A stretch of DNA of 64,000 nt from Caballeronia sp. INDeC2 (GCF_023631325.1 NZ_JALQDG010000011.1:248001-312000); one strand, 5' to 3'. Shown: positions 39,618 through 48,068, counted from the first letter of the stretch. Translations and numbers: made by a program. Notes: generated by a model not told the origin, from the letters alone.

Positions 39618-39655
39618 GAGGGCCGGTGGTGGGGTTGGACAGTCATTTTGGTAAG

Positions 39656-39670
39656 CTTGGTCTGACCAAG
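39656..39670. promoter_or_regulatory. Perfect 15-bp operator palindrome between lutA and the regulator
   Basis: CTTGGTC-T-GACCAAG, two perfect 7-bp arms around one base. It fits the TTGGT-N3-ACCAA pattern bound by FadR-branch GntR proteins such as LldR. It touches the -10 element of lutA and covers its predicted start, so binding would block transcription. Confidence 0.85.
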
Positions 39671-39699
39671 ACTTTAATGAGATGCCCCTTTCATGTCAA
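39671..39699 (-). promoter_or_regulatory. Promoter of lutABC
   Basis: The minus strand reads TTGACA (39699-39694), 17 bp, TAAAGT (39676-39671). The start is predicted near 39664, in the centre of the operator. The -35 is a perfect match. Confidence 0.8.
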
Positions 39700-39742
39700 A
39701 CTCGGGCTTCCTCCAGCTTTCATTCGGCATAAACGTCCAACG

Positions 39743-40486
39743 ATGAGTTTTCAGCCCGTCCATGCGCATTCGTACGCCCGCGTACGTCTCTCCGATGTCG
39801 TGTCCGGTCAGATTCGGGAGCTGATCTCGAACGGCACGCTGCTGCCCGGCCAGCGCCTGCCCGCCGAGCGCGATCTGGCCGAGCAGTTGAACGTGTCGCG
39901 TCCGTCGCTGCGCGAGGCGCTGATCCGGCTCGAATCGGACGGCTTCATTCGCGCGGCCGGACGCGGCGGTTTCGTCGTGTCGGACGTGACGGCGCCGCTA
40001 GTGTCGCGTCCGCTCGCGGCGCTGCTCGAACAGCAGCCGAATGCCAGCGCCGACGTGCTCGAACTGCGCCACGGCCTCGAGACGCTGTCCACCGCGTACG
40101 CCGCCGAGCGCGCGACCGACGTCGACATCGCACGCATCGCCGCCGCGTTCGACGCGCTGCAGAGCGCCGTCGCCGAGAAAAGCACGCGCATAGCGGAAAA
40201 GGACGCCGCGTTCCATCTCGCGATCGCCGACGCGACGCACAACGTGGCGCTTACGCACGTGATGCACGGCCTCGACGAGTTGGTCCGCGAATCGATGCTG
40301 ACCTCGCACCGTCTCGTCGATTACGACGACGAAGTCGAAGCGAACCTGATGACCCAGCATCGCGCAATCTTCGATGCGATCGTCGCGCGCGATCCCGTAC
40401 GGGCGCGGGAGTGCGCGGGTGCGCATCTCGATTACGTGCGCACGCTCTACGCCGGCTTCGCAGCGAAGCGCAATCGTGCGGCCTGA
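39743..40486 (+). CDS. lldR: GntR-family (FadR branch) regulator of lactate utilization
   Basis: A 247-residue regulator with an N-terminal winged helix (LISNGTLLPGQRLPAERDLAEQLNVSRPSLREALIRLESDGF, residues 25-70) and an all-helical FadR C-terminal ligand domain (residues 90-240). It has the conserved Asp and His in EKDAAFHLAIADATHN and QHRAIF, which coordinate metal in this branch. It is divergent from lutABC and faces a matching operator. L-lactate as the inducer is inferred from context. I chose the ATG at 39743; an earlier in-frame ATG begins upstream of the operator. Confidence 0.85.
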   Translation: MSFQPVHAHSYARVRLSDVVSGQIRELISNGTLLPGQRLPAERDLAEQLNVSRPSLREALIRLESDGFIRAAGRGGFVVSDVTAPLVSRPLAALLEQQPNASADVLELRHGLETLSTAYAAERATDVDIARIAAAFDALQSAVAEKSTRIAEKDAAFHLAIADATHNVALTHVMHGLDELVRESMLTSHRLVDYDDEVEANLMTQHRAIFDAIVARDPVRARECAGAHLDYVRTLYAGFAAKRNRAA

Positions 40487-40631
40487 ACCGAATCGCCTTA
40501 CGAATCTGTAAGCGACGAGAAAGTCCCGATAGGACAGCACCTACACAGCTTTCGGACATGCACGGCTAACGCGCGCCGGCCTTCCTCGCGATACTGAAAC
40601 CGTTAACAAACAACACGCGATGGAGGACAAC

Positions 40632-40706
40632 ATGCCTTACCTGCTCGGATGGTTGCTCGGCGTCCCGGTCATTGTTCTGGTGATCCTGTACCTGATCTTT
40701 CATTGA
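40632..40706 (+). CDS. 24-residue single-pass membrane protein
   Basis: Reads MPYLLGWLLGVPVIVLVILY then LIFH: almost wholly hydrophobic, one membrane span. A strong SD (GGAGG) lies 6 nt before the ATG, and an intrinsic terminator follows 34 bp after the stop. Too short for ordinary gene finders. I do not recognise a family. It could stabilise a transporter or be part of a stress response, but nothing in the sequence decides this. Confidence 0.7.
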   Translation: MPYLLGWLLGVPVIVLVILYLIFH

Positions 40707-40740
40707 CCGCATGCGAGTGCGAGATGCATCGAAGAGCCGA

Positions 40741-40774
40741 GGGCGTCGATACAATACGACGCCCTTTCTCTTTT
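40741..40774 (+). terminator. Terminator between the 24-residue gene and creA
   Basis: GGGCGTCG (40741-40748), loop ATACAATA, CGACGCCC (40757-40764), then TTTCTCTTTT. It ends 14 bp before creA, so creA must use a promoter at or in this element; the loop contains TACAAT, which could act as its -10. Confidence 0.75.
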
Positions 40775-40787
40775 CCGAAGAACGACG

Positions 40788-41273
40788 ATGAAACCCTCCG
40801 TCCGTGCGCTCGCCCGAAACCTGGCCTTGCTCGCCACTCTCTCCGGCGCGGGACTCGCGCACACTGAGGAAATCGCGAGCGTCAACACCAATTTCCGCTT
40901 CACCGGCTCGGACCGCGTGAGCGTCGACGCCTACGACGATCCGCTCGTCCAGGGCGTGACGTGCTACGTGTCGCGCGCACGCACGGGCGGCGTGAAGGGC
41001 ACGCTCGGCATCGCGGAAGACCCGACGGAAGCATCGATCGCCTGCCGCCAGGTCGGGCCGATCAAGATCGCCCAGCCGCTCAAGCAGAAAACCGATGTGT
41101 TCTCGGCCGGCATGTCGTTCATCTTCAAGACGCTGCACGTGGTGCGCATCGTCGATACGAAGCGCAACACGCTCGTCTACCTCACATACAGCGACCGCAT
41201 CACGACCGGCAGCGCGAAGAACAGCGTGACGGCGGTGCCCGTGCCGGAAGGCACGACCATACCGGTGAAGTGA
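40788..41273 (+). CDS. creA: CreA family periplasmic protein
   Basis: A 161-residue secreted protein of the CreA family, unknown in biochemical function. It has a signal peptide ending GAGLAHTEE, the conserved FRFTGSDRVSVDAYDDPLVQGVTCYVSRARTGG, two cysteines likely to form a disulfide (VTCYVS and ASIACRQVG) and MSFIFKTLHVVRI. In E. coli creA sits with the CreBCD system, but no CreB/C is here. It stands alone between a terminator and an AraC gene. Confidence 0.92.
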   Translation: MKPSVRALARNLALLATLSGAGLAHTEEIASVNTNFRFTGSDRVSVDAYDDPLVQGVTCYVSRARTGGVKGTLGIAEDPTEASIACRQVGPIKIAQPLKQKTDVFSAGMSFIFKTLHVVRIVDTKRNTLVYLTYSDRITTGSAKNSVTAVPVPEGTTIPVK

Positions 41274-41346
41274 CGCGCAACTGTCCGGCCCGGCGCGTAG
41301 CAAAGTTGTAAACTAAGCGATTCTGCCTGTCTCGAAAAATCCGACG

Positions 41347-42168
41347 ATGAACGCCGACCGTTTCCGCAACGCCGCACGCTACTGGCGCTCGCCGCTCGTG
41401 CCGGACGCGGACATGGTCACGGCCGAATACTACGATCACGAATTCTCCCCGCACTGGCACGACGCCTACACGGTGCCCGTCATCGAAGCGGGCGCGGAAT
41501 GCTTCGACTATCGCGGCGCGCATCACGTCGCCGAAGCCGGCTCGGTGCCGGTGATCAATCCCGGCGAAGTGCATACGGGCGCGCGGGCCGTCGATGCGGG
41601 CTGGCGTTATCGCGTGTTCTATCTGCCGGTGCCGTTCGTCGAAGATCTTGCGCGCGATATGTCCGGGCGGCGGGAATCGTCGCCGTGGTTTCCCGACGAC
41701 ATCGTCCGCGATCCCGATCTCGCGCGGCGCCTGGTCGTCGCGCATCGACTGCTCGAAGACGGCGCGGATGCGCTTGCTGCGGAACTCGCGCTCGTCGACG
41801 CCGTGACGACGCTGCTCGGCCGCCACGCGCTGCAACGCCCGGACATCGCGCCGCTCGCCGCCGACGCGCACCGCGTCGGAACGATGAAATCCCGCCTCGC
41901 CGACGATCTGCTCGAACCGGTCACGCTCGCCGAACTCGCGCAGACCGTCGGTCTCTCGACCTTCCATGCGGCGCGTCTCTTCACGCGCGAAACCGGTCTC
42001 GCGCCGCACGCGTGGCGCAACCAGATGCGTATCGTGCGCGCGTTGCCGGCGTTGCGCGCGGGCGCCTCCGTGACCGACGTCGCGGCGGCGAGCGGCTTCA
42101 CCGACCAGAGTCACTTCACGCGCCATTTCAAGCGCACGTTCGGCGTACCGCCCGGCCGCTGGCGCTGA
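41347..42168 (+). CDS. AraC-family transcriptional regulator
   Basis: A 273-residue regulator with an N-terminal cupin-type effector domain (HEFSPHWHDAYTVPVIEAGAECFDYRG, then NPGEVHTG) and a C-terminal double helix-turn-helix (LAELAQTVGLSTFHAARLFTRETGLAPHAWRNQMRI; DVAAASGFTDQSHFTRHFKRTFGVPPGRW). It precedes azlCD by 86 bp on the same strand, and regulators of this form often neighbour azlCD-type exporters. Control of azlCD is therefore plausible; the effector is unknown. Confidence 0.9.
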   Translation: MNADRFRNAARYWRSPLVPDADMVTAEYYDHEFSPHWHDAYTVPVIEAGAECFDYRGAHHVAEAGSVPVINPGEVHTGARAVDAGWRYRVFYLPVPFVEDLARDMSGRRESSPWFPDDIVRDPDLARRLVVAHRLLEDGADALAAELALVDAVTTLLGRHALQRPDIAPLAADAHRVGTMKSRLADDLLEPVTLAELAQTVGLSTFHAARLFTRETGLAPHAWRNQMRIVRALPALRAGASVTDVAAASGFTDQSHFTRHFKRTFGVPPGRWR

Positions 42169-42254
42169 GCGTTCCGGCGAGCCAGGAAAGCGCAAGAACG
42201 TACAAGCAGGCCGACCGACGTCTTGCGTATCCTCGCTTCCATAGGAGGAAAATC

Positions 42255-43031
42255 TTGAAAGCAACACCCGCTCAACCGTCCGCACCACCGCCCGGCCATG
42301 CGCTGCGCGAATTCGCCGCCGGCGCGCGCGACACCATTCCGATGATGATCGGCGCCGCGCCTTTCGGCGTGATCTTCGGCACGCTCGTCACCGCCAGTCC
42401 ACTCACGCTCTGGCATGGCCAGTTGATGTCGCTCGCGGTGTTCGCCGGGTCCGCGCAGTTCATCGCGGTCGGGCTGATCGCGTCACATGCGAGCTTCGCC
42501 GTCATCTGGGCGACGACGCTCGTCGTCAATCTGCGTCACGTGCTCTATTCGGCGACGCTCGCGCCGTATGTCGCGCATCTGCCGCGGCGCTGGCGCTGGG
42601 CGCTCGCGGGCTTCCTCACGGACGAAGTCTTCGCCGTCGCCTACGCGCACTATCAGAAGCGCGCACCGGGCGAGACCGGACCACATTACTTCTTCGGCTC
42701 CGGCGTCTCGATGTATCTGAACTGGCAGTTGTGGACGCTCGCCGGCCTGTTGTTCGGCGCGGCGTTTCCCGGACTGAAGTCGCTCGGCCTCGACTTCGCG
42801 ATGGTCGCGACGTTCATCGCTATCATCGTGCCGCAGTTGGTCGCCGTGCGCTTCGTCGCGGCGGCGCTCGCATCGGGCGTGCTGTCGTTCGCGTGGCAGG
42901 GCTGGCCCTACAAGCTCGGGCTGCTCGCGGCGGTGTTCGTCGGCGTCGCGGTCGGCATGCTGCTCACGCTGATGGAAAACCGTCCGCGCGAGAAAAGCCG
43001 CCTGAAGAACGCCAAGGAGCGCACGCAATGA
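42255..43031 (+). CDS. azlC: Branched-chain amino acid exporter, large subunit AzlC
   Basis: A 258-residue membrane protein with five to six segments. It has the AzlC core DTIPMMIGAAPFGVIFGTL near residue 25, FAGSAQFIAVGLI, and VVNLRHVLYSATLAPYV. The start is TTG at 42255: an AGGAGG (42243-42248) lies 6 nt upstream, while no ATG or GTG nearby has one. The frame runs back into the AraC gene only as a shadow. It overlaps azlD by 4 bp. Confidence 0.9.
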   Translation: MKATPAQPSAPPPGHALREFAAGARDTIPMMIGAAPFGVIFGTLVTASPLTLWHGQLMSLAVFAGSAQFIAVGLIASHASFAVIWATTLVVNLRHVLYSATLAPYVAHLPRRWRWALAGFLTDEVFAVAYAHYQKRAPGETGPHYFFGSGVSMYLNWQLWTLAGLLFGAAFPGLKSLGLDFAMVATFIAIIVPQLVAVRFVAAALASGVLSFAWQGWPYKLGLLAAVFVGVAVGMLLTLMENRPREKSRLKNAKERTQ

Positions 43032-43351
43032 ACTACATCACGCTGATCCTCGGCATGGCGGTCATCACGTACGTGATCCGCGCCGCCGTGTTCGTGCTGG
43101 GCGAGCGACTGCCCTTTCCGCCGGTCGTGCGCGCCGCGCTCTCGTTCGTGCCGGTGACGGTGCTCACCGCGATCATCGTGCCGATGACCGTCTCGCCGCA
43201 CGGCAACGGCGCCGAGATCACCTGGCGCAATCCGCAGCTCGTGGCGGCGATCGTCGCGATCATGGTTTGCGTGTTCACGAAACGGCCGCTCGTGACGATT
43301 GCCGTGTCGCTGGCGGTGTTTTTCGCCTGGCAGTTCGCCGTGCTGCGTTAA
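43028..43351 (+). CDS. azlD: Branched-chain amino acid exporter, small subunit AzlD
   Basis: A 107-residue four-segment membrane protein of the AzlD family (YITLILGMAVITYVIRAAVFVLGERL, FVPVTVLTAIIVPMTV). It partners AzlC to export branched-chain amino acids or their analogues. The ATGA overlap with azlC indicates matched expression. The next gene starts 177 bp on. Confidence 0.93.
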   Translation: MNYITLILGMAVITYVIRAAVFVLGERLPFPPVVRAALSFVPVTVLTAIIVPMTVSPHGNGAEITWRNPQLVAAIVAIMVCVFTKRPLVTIAVSLAVFFAWQFAVLR

Positions 43352-43528
43352 GCGTTTCCGGCCGGTCAATCATTGATCTACCGATAAGCGCCTTTCAAAA
43401 AGCCTCGAAGAATCCTCAAGTTCCCGGAAATCGCGCCGATATCAGAAACGAATGGACTCCGCCCTCAGAAGCGCAGCCGCAAGCATTGCCCGCTTCCGGA
43501 CGAATCGGAAGCGGAACCGGGAACCAAC

Positions 43529-44293
43529 ATGCGTCAAATCACCCTTTCGTTACGCGACGAGACGATCGCTTCGCTGCATCGTGATTTCGAGGCGTTCATG
43601 CGTCTGTCGCTGAAGCTCGATCAGCAATTCGTCACGCCGACGTTCGAGGACTTCCTGCGCGCGAAGCTGCTCGACAACGACACGCCGCTCACTGAGCAAG
43701 CGGTGCAGCGCATGCTGACGCACGGCCAGTACGCGTGGGCCAAGCGCGCGCTCGACAAGGAGTTTCCCGACGTCGTCGAAATTCTGATCCGTCAGGCGGC
43801 CGAGCACGGATTCGCGTTCGCGATCCGCGCCGACTGGACCGCTGAGGATCTCATCAAGGCGTCGCGAGAATGGGCGACCGCGATCGTCACCGAGGCGAAG
43901 GGCGACGTGTCACAAGTGGACATGCTCGCGGCGCAGATCAAATCGGCGGCGGCGGATATCCGCGAAGTCGAGGAAAAGATGCAGACGCCCGCCTGGCGTC
44001 TCGCCGATTCGCTGCGCCAGCGCGTGTACGAAACGAAGATTTCCGTGGAGTCGAGCATCGGCTCGACCGCGCGCGAGAAGCTCGGCGAACTGCGCTGCCT
44101 GCTGCGGCTCGGCATTTTCTATGGGTCGATCCAGAAGCAGGAAGCGCAGCAGGTGCTGGAGTACCTGCGCTCGCTGCGGCCCGAGCTGTTCATCGAAGAG
44201 CCTTACGACGGCTTCACGCGCTTCGCCGCGTGGCTGCGCAGCATCTTCGCGCCTTCGCCCCGCGCGCCGCGGCCCTCGCGCGCGCAACGCTGA
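43529..44293 (+). CDS. Conserved-looking protein of unknown function
   Basis: A 254-residue, largely helical protein starting MRQITLSLRDETIASLHRDF. No signal peptide or membrane span. A run of charged helices (DMLAAQIKSAAADIREVEEKM, near residue 130-150) suggests a coiled coil; the last 15 residues are Pro/Arg-rich. I do not recognise the family. It stops 13 bp short of the convergent helicase gene. Codon use is like the neighbours, so it is probably native. Confidence 0.75.
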   Translation: MRQITLSLRDETIASLHRDFEAFMRLSLKLDQQFVTPTFEDFLRAKLLDNDTPLTEQAVQRMLTHGQYAWAKRALDKEFPDVVEILIRQAAEHGFAFAIRADWTAEDLIKASREWATAIVTEAKGDVSQVDMLAAQIKSAAADIREVEEKMQTPAWRLADSLRQRVYETKISVESSIGSTAREKLGELRCLLRLGIFYGSIQKQEAQQVLEYLRSLRPELFIEEPYDGFTRFAAWLRSIFAPSPRAPRPSRAQR

Positions 44294-44305
44294 ACGCGTT
44301 TCGAC

Positions 44306-46429
44306 TCAGTCCCACATTCCCTTCAGGCGCGCCGCGATATCGATCTTCGCCTTCGCGGCCGCCGCCAGTCCCGCTGCCGTCGGCGCGGCGGGCGCGATGA
44401 CCGGCGGCCACGCGGCCGCTTCGAAGTTCTGCATCAGATGCGGCGGGATGAAGCGCGTGCGCTGCGCCCAGACGTGCCTGTCGCCCAAATGCGTCTGGTT
44501 GTGCACGTAGAACCGCTGCGGCGTGATGATGTGCAGGTCTTCCTTTGCACGCGTCATCGCCACGTAGAGCAGACGCCGCTCCTCGTCGACTTCCTCGTCG
44601 CTGCCCGTGCCCAGATCGGACGGAATGCAGCCGTCCACGCCGTTCAGCACGAACACGTTGCGCCATTCCTGGCCCTTCGCCGAGTGGATGGTCGAGAGAA
44701 TCAGATAGTCCTCGTCGAGCATCGGCACGCCGGATTCGTCGCTCGTCGCGTCGGGCGGATCAAGCGTGAGTTCGGTGAGAAAGCGCTCGCGCGTGGGATA
44801 CGTCGACGCGATGCTTTCCATCTGCAGCACGTCGCCGATGCGGATCGCCGCGTCTTCGTGATTGCGCTCCAGATGCGGCTCGTACCAGCGGCGGATCATT
44901 TCGAACTCCGCCGGCCAGCCGGATTCGCGCCCGCAAAGCTTGGCCATCAGCCCGACGAAACGCGGCCAGTCTTCGGTGGCTCGCGCGGGCGCCTGAAAAC
45001 CGGCGATCGCACGCGGAGCCTCGTCTTGCGCAACGCTATCCAGCAAACGCCCGGCGATCGCCGGACCGATGCCCGGCAGCAACTGCGCGACCCGAAAACC
45101 CGCGACGCGGTCGCGCGGATTCTCCGCCCAGCGCAGCACCGCCAGCACGTCCTTCACGTGGACGGAATCGAGAAACTTGAGCCCGCCGAACTTCACGAAC
45201 GGAATGTTGCGCCGCGTGAGTTCTATTTCGAGCGTCGCGCTGTGATGCGCGGCGCGGAAGAGCACCGCTTGCGCCTTGAGCTTCATGCCCGCCTCGCGCG
45301 CCTCGAGCACGTTTTCGACGACATAGCGCGCCTGATCGGCTTCATCGGCGACGGAAACGACGCGCGGCTTCTGCGCCGACGCCTTGTCGGTCCATAGGTC
45401 CTTCGTATAGCGCTCCGACGCGAGCCCGATCACCGCATTCGATGCCTCGAGAATCGGCAGTGTCGAACGATAGTTGCGATCGAGCGTGACCGTCGCGGCG
45501 GGCGGGTCGAAATGGCCCGGGAAATCGAGGATGTTGCGCACGGTCGCGCCGCGAAACGAATAGATGGACTGCGCGTCGTCGCCGACGACCGTGAGGCCGC
45601 GCCCGTCCGGCTTCATCGCGAGCAGGATGGACGCCTGCAGGCGGTTGGTGTCCTGATATTCGTCGACGAGCACGTGATCGAAACGGCTTGCGAGATCCGC
45701 CGCCACCGACGGCTCTGCCGCGAGATGCGACCAGTAAAGCAGGAGATCATCGTAATCGAGCACGCTTTGCGCCTGTTTCGCGTTGACGTAGGCGGCGAAG
45801 AGACGCTTCAGATCGGCCTCCCATTCGCGGCACCACGGATACGACTGATCGAGTACGGTCGTGAGCGACACGCCCGTGTTCACGACGCGCGAGTAGATCG
45901 CGAAGCAGGTCGACTTCGCGGGAAAACGCTTCTCCTTCGACGACAAGCCGAGCTCGTGCCGCACCAGATTCATCAGATCGGCTGAATCTTCGCGATCGTT
46001 GATCGTGAACGACGGCGCAAGTCCGATGAGATCGGCGTAATCGCGCAACAGTCGCGCGCCGACGCCGTGAAACGTGCCCGACCACGTCAGCCCCTGCGCG
46101 ATGGCGCTTTTCTTCCCAAGCGCGTTCATAGCGATGCGCGAGACGCGCCGCGTCATTTCGAGCGCCGCGCGGCGCGAAAACGTGAGCAGCAGAATGCGAT
46201 GCGGATCCGCGCCCTTCACCAGCAGATGCGCAACGCGATGCGCCAGCGTGTTGGTCTTGCCCGAGCCCGCGCCGGCGATGACGAGCAGCGGCCCGCCCGC
46301 GCGACCCGGTTCATCGACGCCGAACTCGACGGCCTCGCGCTGCGCCTCGTTGAGCTTCGCGAGATAGTCGGCGACTTGTTTCGCGGTGGAATCGGCAGCG
46401 GCGTCTGCGGTGTCGGGAAGCGTGAGCAC
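44306..46429 (-). CDS. UvrD/Rep-type superfamily 1 DNA helicase
   Basis: ATP-dependent helicase of about 707 residues. It has the Q motif LNEAQREAVEF, Walker A AGAGSGKTNTLAHR, motif II VDEYQDTN, motif III GDDAQSIYSFRGA, motif IV LDRNYRSTLPI, motif V STIHSAKGQEWRNVFV and motif VI LLYVAMTRAKEDL. It is a UvrD/PcrA-type protein. The start is uncertain: an in-frame TTG at 46492 would lie upstream of the LexA-like box, so I prefer GTG at 46429. Repair or replication-fork processing is the likely role. Confidence 0.9.
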   Translation of the reverse strand: MLTLPDTADAAADSTAKQVADYLAKLNEAQREAVEFGVDEPGRAGGPLLVIAGAGSGKTNTLAHRVAHLLVKGADPHRILLLTFSRRAALEMTRRVSRIAMNALGKKSAIAQGLTWSGTFHGVGARLLRDYADLIGLAPSFTINDREDSADLMNLVRHELGLSSKEKRFPAKSTCFAIYSRVVNTGVSLTTVLDQSYPWCREWEADLKRLFAAYVNAKQAQSVLDYDDLLLYWSHLAAEPSVAADLASRFDHVLVDEYQDTNRLQASILLAMKPDGRGLTVVGDDAQSIYSFRGATVRNILDFPGHFDPPAATVTLDRNYRSTLPILEASNAVIGLASERYTKDLWTDKASAQKPRVVSVADEADQARYVVENVLEAREAGMKLKAQAVLFRAAHHSATLEIELTRRNIPFVKFGGLKFLDSVHVKDVLAVLRWAENPRDRVAGFRVAQLLPGIGPAIAGRLLDSVAQDEAPRAIAGFQAPARATEDWPRFVGLMAKLCGRESGWPAEFEMIRRWYEPHLERNHEDAAIRIGDVLQMESIASTYPTRERFLTELTLDPPDATSDESGVPMLDEDYLILSTIHSAKGQEWRNVFVLNGVDGCIPSDLGTGSDEEVDEERRLLYVAMTRAKEDLHIITPQRFYVHNQTHLGDRHVWAQRTRFIPPHLMQNFEAAAWPPVIAPAAPTAAGLAAAAKAKIDIAARLKGMWD

Positions 46430-46463
46430 GTGAAGAAAGGCGGCGGGAAAAGAGTGACGCACA

Positions 46464-46479
46464 CTGTATATCCATACAA
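46464..46479. promoter_or_regulatory. LexA-like SOS box upstream of the helicase
   Basis: CTGTATATCCATACAA, against the CTGT-N8-ACAG pattern of gamma- and betaproteobacterial LexA; the last base (A for G) is the only mismatch in the eight fixed positions, and the inner bases are AT-rich as usual. It lies 35-50 bp before the preferred start of the helicase gene. Confidence 0.65.
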
Positions 46480-46530
46480 CCCGCGCGCGCAAGTCTTTGG
46501 CTCGCTTAGGCTTTTGGCCCCCAAATGCAA

Positions 46531-46560
46531 CGAGCCCGGCTCGCGGGGAACCGGGCTCGC
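46531..46560 (-). terminator. Hairpin after the 85-residue gene
   Basis: CGAGCCCGG and CCGGGCTCG, 9-bp arms around a 12-nt loop, 20 bp past the stop. On the minus strand it is followed by TTGCATTT, a poor T run, so it may act as a transcript-end stabiliser as much as a terminator. Confidence 0.5.
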
Positions 46561-46579
46561 TTCGCTACGAAAGCGCGTG

Positions 46580-46837
46580 CTACTCGGCCTTCTTCGCGTT
46601 CTTCAACTTCGCGTCGGCGGCGGCTTCGTTGGCGTCGGACTGCGCCTCCGTCTTCTTCTTGTCGGCCTTGGCCTGCGCGACGGCCGCTTTCTTGTCGGCC
46701 TTCGTTTGTTCCTTCGCGGCCTTCTGATCGGCGGCGGTCGGTGTATCGGACGTCGTTTGTGCGAACGACGCCGCGCTCACGCTCGCGAACGTCCCCGCGA
46801 TCAGCGCCGCCAGCAGCGCATTGGTTTTTCGATTCAT
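46580..46837 (-). CDS. Small exported Ala/Lys-rich protein
   Basis: An 85-residue protein with a signal peptide (ALLAALIAGTFASVSAASFAQ), then a mature part made almost only of Ala, Lys, Asp, Gln and Thr (KAAKEQTKADKKAAVAQAKAD). It should form one charged helix in the periplasm. Common as a hypothetical protein in Burkholderia relatives; function unknown to me. The next gene upstream encodes a similar protein. Confidence 0.8.
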   Translation of the reverse strand: MNRKTNALLAALIAGTFASVSAASFAQTTSDTPTAADQKAAKEQTKADKKAAVAQAKADKKKTEAQSDANEAAADAKLKNAKKAE

Positions 46838-46901
46838 GATGTCCTCCCCTTTTATGCGATGTCGCGAGCGCCGCGACGTGCGGCCTCGCGGCGCATGACG
46901 C

Positions 46902-47294
46902 TTAGTGTTGCAGGCCCGTGTCCTTCGGCGTGCTTGGCTCCGTCGCGTTCAGTTCGGCCTTCGCGGCGTCCTTGTCCGCCTTGCGATTGATCTTCGCGTT
47001 CTGCACCTCTTCCTTGTACTGCGCCTTTGCCTGCTGGCTCTGTGCCTTCAGCTCGGCCTTCGACGCCTTCTTCGACGCGCGATACTCGGCGTTCGCCTGC
47101 GCGTTCGCGTTGCGGCGCTGAACCAGCGGATCGGTCGGCGCGGGCGCTACGACGTTCTGCGGCGGCGGCGTCATCGGCTGCTGGGCCTGCATCGGTTGCA
47201 CCGGCTCGGGCTGGGTCGCGGTCTGTGCGTAAGCGCCCGAAGCGGCGAGCGTGGCGATGGCGGAGCCGATCAAAAGAATACGTGCGCGAGTCAT
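46902..47294 (-). CDS. Second small exported Ala/Lys-rich protein
   Basis: A 130-residue protein with signal peptide ending SGAYAQ, a Gln/Pro-rich middle (QPMQAQQPMTPPPQN) and a charged helical tail (KASKAELKAQSQQAKAQYKEE, KADKDAAKAEL). Same general design as its neighbour 64 bp downstream, so likely an old duplicate. No enzymatic motif. The 301 bp upstream hold a 10-bp direct repeat. Confidence 0.8.
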   Translation of the reverse strand: MTRARILLIGSAIATLAASGAYAQTATQPEPVQPMQAQQPMTPPPQNVVAPAPTDPLVQRRNANAQANAEYRASKKASKAELKAQSQQAKAQYKEEVQNAKINRKADKDAAKAELNATEPSTPKDTGLQH

Positions 47295-47595
47295 GAGCTA
47301 GTCCTCTCTTTAGTTGGCGTCGGCGGCGCTCCGATAACGGTGAAACGAGCGAACCGCGCGACTTTGTCGATTGGAAAGATGACCGAAGCTTCATCGATCA
47401 AACGTTCGGACCGGCGGACGATCAAACGAGTTCTCGAAAACCAGTCAATGTTACCGACGGTTTCATCTGGCTACATTTTCCAACCAGTTCACTTGCGATC
47501 GGATTACCGTTCCGGAAAGTCAGTTAGCATGGCACGTGCCCGGCGCGCGTATGCCCGTGGTTTATCATGGAGGCCTTTCCCGCTTCACCCGTCCC
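47295..47595. repeat. Intergenic gap with a 10-bp direct repeat
   Basis: CGATCAAACG occurs at 47395-47404 and again at 47419-47428, 24 bp apart. It lies upstream of the exported-protein gene (minus strand) and of the S4-domain gene (plus strand), so could bind a regulator of either. I see no other gene or RNA in this stretch. Confidence 0.35.
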
Positions 47596-47817
47596 ATGCC
47601 GCCACTCCAATTCACCCTCACGGGCGACTACGTCGAACTTCACAATCTGCTCAAGCTGATGGGCCTCGCCGATAGCGGCGGCTCGGCAAAGGCGCGCGTC
47701 GCGATGGGCGATGTCACCGTCGACGGCAAAGTGGAGATGCGCAAGACCTGCAAGATCCGCGCGGGCCAGAAGGTGAAGCTCGACGGCCAGACGATCCACG
47801 TGCGCGCGCCCGAGTAG
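47596..47817 (+). CDS. S4-domain RNA-binding protein, YbcJ family
   Basis: A 73-residue single S4 domain: QFTLTGDYVELHNLLKLMGLADSGGSAKARVAMGDVTVDGKVEMRKTCKI. It matches the E. coli YbcJ group of stand-alone S4 proteins, about 70 residues, RNA-binding but with no known target. I use the ATG at 47596 to give this length; ATGs at 47536 and 47551 are in frame and would add atypical residues. It stands alone. Confidence 0.85.
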   Translation: MPPLQFTLTGDYVELHNLLKLMGLADSGGSAKARVAMGDVTVDGKVEMRKTCKIRAGQKVKLDGQTIHVRAPE

Positions 47818-48068
47818 CGCCGCGCCAGTTGCGCGCACGCGGCGCGCGCTTGAGAAATCCCGTCCATAAGCGATCGCGTCATCGACACGCCGCGCGCGAC
47901 GCAATAAGCTAGTCGTCTTTCGTTCTGGTTTCAGCGCGGGTCTGTAGCGCCGGTTTTCCCGTCAGCGCACGTTTCGCGATGCGCTTCGCTTGGTCGCCCT
48001 TCCGCTTTCCAGTCCGCGACGCTCAGTGCACTGACTGATGCGCCGCCTTTGTCTTCATCCGATCAGCC

